NCBI GenBank assembly: GCA_019137255.1 | Contig: WPDH01000101.1 | Coordinates: 186,001-250,000, forward strand | Origin: Corinectria fuckeliana | Taxonomy: Eukaryota; Ascomycota; Sordariomycetes; Hypocreales; Nectriaceae | Direction of reading: 5' to 3' | DNA length: 64,000 bases | In this document: piece after piece, positions 52,666 to 61,600 of the stretch | Numbering within the stretch: the stretch's first letter is position 1 | How the letters are laid out: every line of letters begins with the position of its first letter | The notes under the pieces: model-generated | What the model was told of the DNA's origin: nothing | The model's database searches: none | Seen by the model: the letters and a program-made list of their open reading frames with translations, nothing else | Made by a program: the position numbers and the translations under genes

Positions 52666-55600
52666 ATGGCTCCACCCTCCGGCTGTCTGCAGGAGCCTTG
52701 CATCTTTCCCGCGTTCGACGTGGGTGAGAACGACCGGTTAGAGTTTCTGAGTTTCGATGGCAGGTTGAGACGCATTGTCGATCAGGACCTTTCCCAGACG
52801 TGCAGTGTCCTATGCGCTGCGTGGGGAGTTCTGCTCGGCTGTTTCACTGGACTCGAGGATGTCTTGTTCGGTTTTGATTTCGACAGTGAGTACAACAACG
52901 GCAACATCTCAGGCCGCACAGACGGCATCACACGAACCGCACAGCTGCATATTCCCGCAGGGCAGACTGTCAAAACCCTTCTGGCCGAGAGCGTTTCCGG
53001 CCTGCTGTTGGTACCAGAGAGCAACGCAAGAACCCTATTCAACACCTCCCTCTCCATCCGCAGCTTGACCTGCAGGCCAAGCAACGATGATGGGCAGCAT
53101 CAGACGAGCAGAGTAGATTCTGCTTCATGGTGCAAGATCCGCATTTCAGTGGACCCCGTCACGCTCGACACCGTCTTCTCGTGGGACCCCTCCTTCATGA
53201 CCCGAGAACAGGCGGAGAACATCAGCAACACATACGACAAGATTGTCTGTGAGATCATCACCCACCCGGAGGCTCTCATATCAGACCTCGACTGCTTCAG
53301 CGAGCAGAATGAGCGGCAAGTCCTTGGGTGGAACAGCACCCCAAAGAACAATGTGCAGAAGTGCATACACCAAGCCATATCCGAGCAGGGAGCCTTGCGC
53401 CCCGATGCAGAGTCAGTTTGCGCTTGGGACGGCAGCTTTTCATACGCAGAGCTCTTGTCTCTGTCAGACCGCCTCGCCTGTCGTTTGCAAGCCTCGGGCG
53501 TCGGGCCCGAGGTCTTTGTGCCGATATGTTTCGACAAGTCCAAATGGACCGTTGTTGCGATGCTGGCGGTGCTCAAGGCAGGCGGTATCTTCGTGCCCCT
53601 CGATCCCGCCCATCCATTGCCGCGCCTGCAAGCCCTGACGCACAAGGTGGGAGCCAAGACCATCTTGTGTTCCCGCCACCATCTGGGCATGCTCGAAACT
53701 GTAGCCGCCGAGTTGATTCCGGTGGACGACCAGCTGTTTACAGAACTGGTCGGAAACGGCGACGAGGTCGACTGTGGCTCGTGGAGCAACGGCGCCTACA
53801 TGATATTCACAAGCGGCACCACGGGCGAGCCCAAGGGTGCGTTGATTCAACATGGGGCTCTCTTGTCGAGCGCCCTCGCCCACGGGCCTGCCACGATGAT
53901 GGATTCCAACACACGGTCACTGCAGTTCGCCGCGTCTACTTTTGACGTGAGCATCACGGAAATCCTCACATGCCTGATACTGGGGGGCTGTGTCTGCATA
54001 CCCAGCGAAGACGCTCGGCTGAATGCCATCGAGGAGGCTGTTACCCAGCTCCGAGCCAACTGGGCCCTGTTAACCCCGACCTTTGTCAAATTCATCAACC
54101 CTGCCAATGTGCCGTGTTTGAAGACACTCGTCACCGGCGGCGAGGCCATGACCCAAGCCATCATTCGTTCATGGTCTCACATCAACCTCATCAACTGCTA
54201 TGGACCCGCAGAGACGTCCGTCGTTTCCCACGTCCATCGAGGCATGAGGGAAGGCAAGAACCCGTTGAATATCGGTCACCAAGTCGGCATTCACTGCTGG
54301 GTTGTTGACCGATACAACCACGACCGACTGATGCCCGTCGGGGCGGTTGGTGAGTTGGTCATTGAAGGCCACACGCTCGCACGGGAGTACTACAAAGAGC
54401 CCGAGAGGACGAGCGATGCCTTCATTGTCGACCCCGAGTGGACACGGAGTCAACCGCGGGAAAACGGCCCCAGGCGCATGTACAAGACGGGTGACCTCGT
54501 CAAGTACAACCATGACGGAACCTTTCACATCGCTGGGCGCAAGGACACGCAGATCAAGTTCCACGGCCAGCGGATAGAGCTGGGCGAGATCGAGCACCAT
54601 CTCAACGTCAGCCCTAGCATCAAGCATGGCATGATAGTCCTGCCAAAGGAAGGCTTCTGCAAAGGCCGACTTTTGGCAATAGTCCAGCTCAGCGATGCCT
54701 TGGACCAAGACCTTGTGCCCAAGGGTCAACCTTACAAGTTGATTGACGGCGAGCTTGAGGATACTGCCAAAGTCAAAATCGCAGAGGCAAAGCAGCTACT
54801 CACCGAGCGACTGCCGCCGTACATGGTCCCCTCCATGTGGCTCGCCGTCGAGTTCATCCCCCGCCTACAGTCGGGGAAGCTCGACCGCAAGCAGACGGCG
54901 AAGTGGGTTGATGATATGAGCGAGGCTCTATACCGTCAGCTGAACCCCGTCGCGGCCACCGGGTCCTCGGAGGACATGACGTTTGCCAGCAAGACGGAGT
55001 TGGAGCTCCACAAGATCTGGAGCCACGTGCTGAACCTCAACGTGGAGCAGCTTGGCCTCAACCAGTCATTCTCGAGCGTCGGCGGTGACTCCATCTCCGC
55101 CATGCAGGTCATGAGCGAGTGCAGAAAGCGCGGCCTCGGCCTGGCCGTCTCCCACATCATTGCATGTAAATCAATCAGCGCACTGGCGCTGCATGTCAAG
55201 GATATCGAGACGCCGCTGTTCCACCAGGAGATCCTGGAGCAGACATTCGAGCTCTCACCCATCCAGAAGCTCTACTTTTCCCGACCCAACCACTCCCAAG
55301 GGCACTACAACCAGAGCTTCCTCCTCCGCACAAGCCAACGCATTCTGCAATCGGATATGCGCAAGGCCATCGAGACCGTTATCCAGAGACACTCGATGCT
55401 GCGTGCCCGGTTTAGCCAGGATGCCGACGGCGAATGGCAGCAGCGAGTTACCAACGAGGTAGCGTCCTCGTATCGGCTGCGCACTCTGACACTGGCTTCA
55501 AGTGAGGAGATTGACCACTCACTCGTCGACAGCCAGACCTGCCTCGACGAGACTTCAGGCCCTTTGTTCGCCGCTGACCTGATTGATCTCAACGGGGAAG

Positions 55601-58600
55601 AGGAGCTCTTGTTCGTCGTCGCACATCATCTGGTTATTGACCTCGTTTCTTGGAGAATCATTCTCCAGGAACTCGAAGAGCTGCTCCTCCGGCCCGAACT
55701 GGTCCCTGATACAGATCGCCCGCTGCCTTTCCAGACCTGGTGCAAGATGCAGTTGGATCATGCCGAGGCCCAGACGCCGGAGCAAGTCCTACCTGTCCAC
55801 GGCATCATCCCCGACGGGAATGCAGAGTACTGGGGAATGGAGAAGACGCCCAACGTCTATGGGCAGATGGCCCGTGAAAGCTTCGAAATTGGACCCGCGC
55901 AGACACGCCTCCTCCTGTCAGAATGCCACAAGTCGCTGCGCACTGAGATCCCCGACGTCCTTCTCGCAGCCATGATTTTCTCTTTCGGTCAGACCTTTAC
56001 CGACCGCCCGATCCCTGCCGTGTTCGCCGAAGGGCACGGCAGGGAATCCTGGGACACTTCCATCGACCTGTCCAACGTGATTGGATGGTTCACAACCATT
56101 TACCCAGTCTTCGCTGGGTCGACGGCTCAGTCGAGTCTTGTGGACACCGTGAAGCTGGTAAAGGATGGACGACGCAAGGTTCCCGACAGCGGAAGGCCGT
56201 ACTTTGCGAGCCGCTGGCTGACACAGCCGGGCAAAGACGCGTTTGCCCGTCACTGGCCGCTGGAGATTACCTTCAACTACCTTGGTCAGTACCAGCAGCT
56301 GGAGCGTGAGGGTGCCCTCTTCACCCCGGCGAGGGATATTGCAGGGGAAGTCAGGGGTGCCACTGAAGGTGCAGATGTCGGTCCACTGACGACTTGCATT
56401 TCCTTCTTCGAGGTCTCTGCCGTCATCCTCAAGGGAAGTCTCCGGTTCTCGTTTGGTTTCAACCGGAACATGAATCATCAGCCCAAGATCCGCCAGTGGA
56501 TTGCTTCATGCCAACAAAGCCTCGGTGTCATGATTGAAGAGCTGAGCGCCCGGGCGCCTGAGCCTACGCTGAGCGACTTCCCACTCCTCTCCCTTACCTA
56601 TGACCGCCTTCAGCTCATGACGGAGGAAAAGCTCCCCCAGGTCGGAGTCACATCGATGGACCTAGTCGAAGATGCCTACCCTTGCTCTCCCATGCAGTCA
56701 GGACTCTTGGTTAGCACAACCAAGAACAGTGCCTTTTATGCTGCGTACACCTTGCACGAGGTCAAGAGCAGAAGCAATCTACCCGTGGACGCGACCAAGC
56801 TCGCCAATGCCTGGAAACGCATGATCGAATACCACCCGATGCTCAGAACCATCTTCGTGGAAAGCGTTGCTCAGCAGGATTCGCTCTACGACCAGGTAGT
56901 GCTCAGGGAAGTCAACTTCCCGCTCGTTCAGTCAGAAAGAGAGACAGAGGAAGACGCAATCGCTGCTCTGAGCGCACCACCTCTACACCAAGAAGACAAT
57001 GCTCAGCTATTGCACCGCTTTGAGATCTGCACATCGAAGAGCGGCAAGATCTTCTGCCGACTCGACATCAGTCACGTCATCATGGATGGTACTTCGCTGT
57101 CAATTGTCTTCCGAGACCTCGCACTGGCGTATGAGGGGAGCCTCGGATCCGGCGAAGCCCCGCTGTATCGCAACTACATCAAACACCTCCAAGACCAGGC
57201 CATTCAACCAGGCATCGACTATTGGACCTCGTACCTATCGGGTATTGAGCCGTGCCACTTCCCCGTCCTCGACGATGGTAATGCCGTGGAGTCAAAGGAA
57301 CTCAGGTATGTCAGGGTGAAGTTCGAGGAGCTGACAGACTTGCAGAGCTTGTGTGACGACCGGGGAGTCACCATTGTCAACGCCGTCTACGCTGCTTGGG
57401 CATTGACCTTGCGCTTGTACACCGCGTCGGAAGAGGTATGCTTCGGCTACCTCACATCCGCGCGTGATTCGCCAGTCCAGGGCATCCGCGACCTTGTCGG
57501 CCCTGTCATGAACATTGTAGTATGCCGCGTCAACGTGGGCGTTTCTACCACCTTGGGGGACGTCATGACCCTCGTGCAGAAAGACTACCTGGACAGCCTG
57601 GAGTACCGCCATATCCCCTTGGCCGAAGTCCAACACGCACTGCAGCTTTCCGACACTGCCTTGTTCAACACGGCCCTGTCATACAGGAAGCTGCCGCCCA
57701 CCGAGAAGAGCCCTCCCGACATCATGTTCGAGGAGTGTCGTCCCACCTACGATCCTGACGAGTATAATGTGTCCGTCAACATCGAGGCGGGCGAGGCTGA
57801 CATGGCCATTGACCTGATGTACTGGTCGGACACATTGTCTGACGGACAGGCGGCCAACGTCGCCAGCACCTTTACCAAGGCGCTCAGCAACATCCTCCAT
57901 CACTGCAACCAACCGATTGCTCAGCTCGAGCACCTGGGTGATTGGCACCGCCAGCAGCTTTGCCAGTGGAACCAGCAGATGCCTGAAGCTATTGAAAGCT
58001 GCATCCATGACTTGTTCAAGCAGCAGGCAACCTCCCGTCCTGACGCTCCGGCCATTGCGTCCTGGGATATGGACTTCACCTATGCGGAGCTTGATCTCGC
58101 CTCTGCGAAGCTCGCGCATCACATTGCTTCCCTGGGCGTCGGCCTGGAAGCCTTCGTACTTGTCTGCTTCGACAAGTCTGCCTTTACCATGGTCGCCATG
58201 TTGGCCATCTTGAAGGCCGGCGGCGCATGCGTGCCCCTCGACCCAGCGCACCCAGATGCCGCGCTGCAACTTCGTGCCGAGGATACAGGCGCCTCCATTG
58301 CCCTGGTAGCCCCGTCGATGGTGCCTAGGTTCAGAAGCATGGTCAAGCAGGCCGTGGCCGTTGACGCCCATCTGCTCCAAAGCATTTCTGTGCCTCAGGA
58401 CTTGCCCTTTCCCCAGGTCACCCCCCACAATGCCTGTTTCGTCATATACACCTCTGGTAGTACCGGCAAGCCCAAGGGTGTGGTTCTGGAGCACAGAGGA
58501 ATCGCCACCAATGCCGAGTACTCGGGCCCCAAGCTGGGCTACGAGCAAGACTCCAGGGTCTTGCAGTTCGCCTCTTATACCTTCGACAACAGTCTTGCCG

Positions 58601-61600
58601 AGATGTTCACCACACTCACCCGTGGAGGGTGTGTATGCGTACCTTCAGACCACGAGAGGTTGAATGACTTGGCCGGCGCAATCAACCGCCTCCAGGTCAC
58701 CTTCGCCGACATCACCCCCACTGTGGCTTGTTTCCTCCAGCCAACCGACGTTCCGACCTTGAAGACATTGGCTCTGGGCGGCGAGGCTGTGACTGCCAAG
58801 TGTGTTGACATCTGGCGCGACTTTGTGTCTCTACGATGCTGCTACGGGCCTTCGGAGTGCTCCGTCAACTCTACCTACTGTGGAGATATTGCCCAGCCAG
58901 GCAAGGCCACGAATATCGGCCGCGCCATTGGAAGCGTCGCTTGGGTTGTTGATGCCAATGACCACAACTCGCCGGTTCCAGTCGGTTGCGCCGGCGAGCT
59001 TCTCGTTGATGGCCCCATTGTGTCTCGAGGCTACCTGAACCTGCCCGAGAGGACAGAGCAGTCCTTTATAGCACCACCTCCCTGGCTACAAGGCATATCT
59101 CAAGGCGGCAACGCGGATCGTCGCCTGTACAAGACCGGTGACCTGGTGCGCTACGACTCCGACGGTACGCTCGTGTACCTCGGACGTAAGGATACCCAGG
59201 TCAAGCTCAACGGCCAGCGTATCGAGCTCGGAGAGGTTGAGCACCACATTGAGCAGAACCTTGGCGAGAGCTCGCAATCTGCCGTCGAGCTCATTGTGTC
59301 GGGTGGCAAGAAGTCGCTGGCCTGTTTCGTTTGCGCCGATGCAGATGGTTCCGTTCCCGACAGCAGCGACGAAAGCAACATCTTGGACATGTATGATTCC
59401 TTCAGGGCTCGGGCCAAGGGCCTGGAAGTCGTCCTGTCTACCAAGATGCCCGCCTACATGATCCCGTCCGTGTGGCTGCCCATCTCCAAGATGCCACTTA
59501 CTTCATCCGGCAAGCTGAACCGCCGTGGTCTACGCCTACAGGCAGGGGCTGTGCCGGCATCGCTCATGGCCGCTTACAAGCTCGCCACGAAGAGTGGCAG
59601 AGCCCCCTCGAGCGACATTGAGAAGCAGCTTGCTGATATGTGGGCTCATGTGCTGAACATTGACGCGGCATCCATCGGAGTCGACGATCATTTCTTCAAG
59701 CTTGGAGGAGACTCCATCGGTGCGATGCGCCTGGTCACGCTTGCACGACAGTCCGACATCAACTTGACCGTGGCCAGCATCTTCCAAAAGGCATCTCTGC
59801 TGGATATGGCTCGGTCAGCACTCCCAATGTCCAAGACTGCCGTCACAGTGGTTCAACCATTCTCGTTGTTAGTCAACGTACCTTCGCTGGACGCGTTCAA
59901 GCGAGAGGTTGCATCCTTTGCTCGCATCGATGTCGACGCGATCCAGGACATCTACCCTTGCACCACCATCCAGGAAGGTCTCATAGCGCTCTCACACAAG
60001 GAACCCGGCGCGTATGTGGCCCAGCTCGTTTACCGCCTACCGCATGACGTAGACACCCTCAGATTCAAGAACGCATGGGATCTCGTTGTCCAGGCCGAGC
60101 CTACGCTACGAACGAGAATTGTCCACACCGAACATGTCGGGTTCGTGCAGGTGGTCGCCGACGATAGCCCCCAGTGGTCTTCGGTCGCTAGCCTCTCCGA
60201 TCTGGACGAGTCTCAACGTCGCCATCCACGCCATAATGGTGGGAGACTGACCAACTACACGGTCGTTGGCGATGATGATGATTCCTCTGAAGTCTTCTTT
60301 GTCTGGACTATCCACCACGCGCTCTATGATGGTTGGTGTTTGCCTGTTATTCTGGACAAGGTCAAGCAATGCTACCAGGAGGCCCCGAGCCCCGAGCAAC
60401 TCAGCGGTCCCTCGTATTCCAACTTCATCCGATATCTTACAGGACTCAACTCGGAGCAGGCGGACGAGTTCTGGCAGTCTCGCCTGTCCAACATGTCAGC
60501 TCAGCCCTTCCCACGCCTGCCCAGCCCTGACTACCAGGCGAGTGCGAGCAGTGTGATGATTCACAGAGCAGAGCTGAACCGCCAGTCCGGATCAGAGATT
60601 ACTGCGGCCACGAGGATTCGCGCAGCTTGGGCACTTACTGTTTCCGCCTACTCGGCGGCAACCGATGTTGTCTTCTGGGAAACTGTCACGGGCCGCGATG
60701 CCCCTGTGCCTGGAATCGAAGAGATGGTGGGCGCAACGCTGGCGACTGTGCCGACGCGGATGGTGCTTGAGTCGTCGCAAACGGTGACTGAATTCCTCGG
60801 CACCGTTCAAGCTCAATCAGCGGCTTCCATGGCGCATCAATATGCCGGCATCCATCGCATCAAGCGCCTCAACGGCGACACAGCCATTGCATGCGGCGCG
60901 CAGAACCTCCTGGCCATCAACAACGGGTCACGAGAGTCCAGTGATTCCTTCTGGGATGAGCAGACTGACGAGATGGCGGGTACCAACTTCTACCACGCCT
61001 ACCCTCTCATGCTCTCGTGCCACATTGGAGATGCAGAGCTGGAAACAGTCGTCCACTTTGACCAGGGCGTCATTTCGGAAGTGCAGATGCAGCGCGTCAT
61101 GGATCATTTTGCGTTCATGCTGGATTCCGTGAGCTCTTCCGAGTTGAGTGGTGAGAAACTCGGCGACCTGGCCATGCTAAGCCTCCGTGATCGTGAGACG
61201 CTGCAGCATCTTAACGGCACGATGCCATCTCCCGTCGATCGACTGGTACACGATGTGATCACGGCCCGAGGTGCTGCCCAAGCTCAAGACAAGCTGGCCG
61301 TCTGCGCGTGGGACCGCAACCTTACGTACGCCGAGCTTGACCGTCTGTCTACCCACCTTGCGTTTGTGCTGGTTGACAATGGCGTTGGTGGCAATTCTGT
61401 TGTTCCTTTCTGCATGGAAAAGTCGTCTCTTGTCGTTGTCTCTATCCTGGCCATCCTGAAGTCGGGTGCTGCCTTTGTCCCGTTGGACCCTGCGCATCCC
61501 GACGCCCGAATCAACGACATCCTCGCCGATGTCGAGGCCACTGTTGTTCTCTGCTCTCCCCAATACGCGGAGCGCTTGGAAAGCTTCGGACCCAAGTCGA

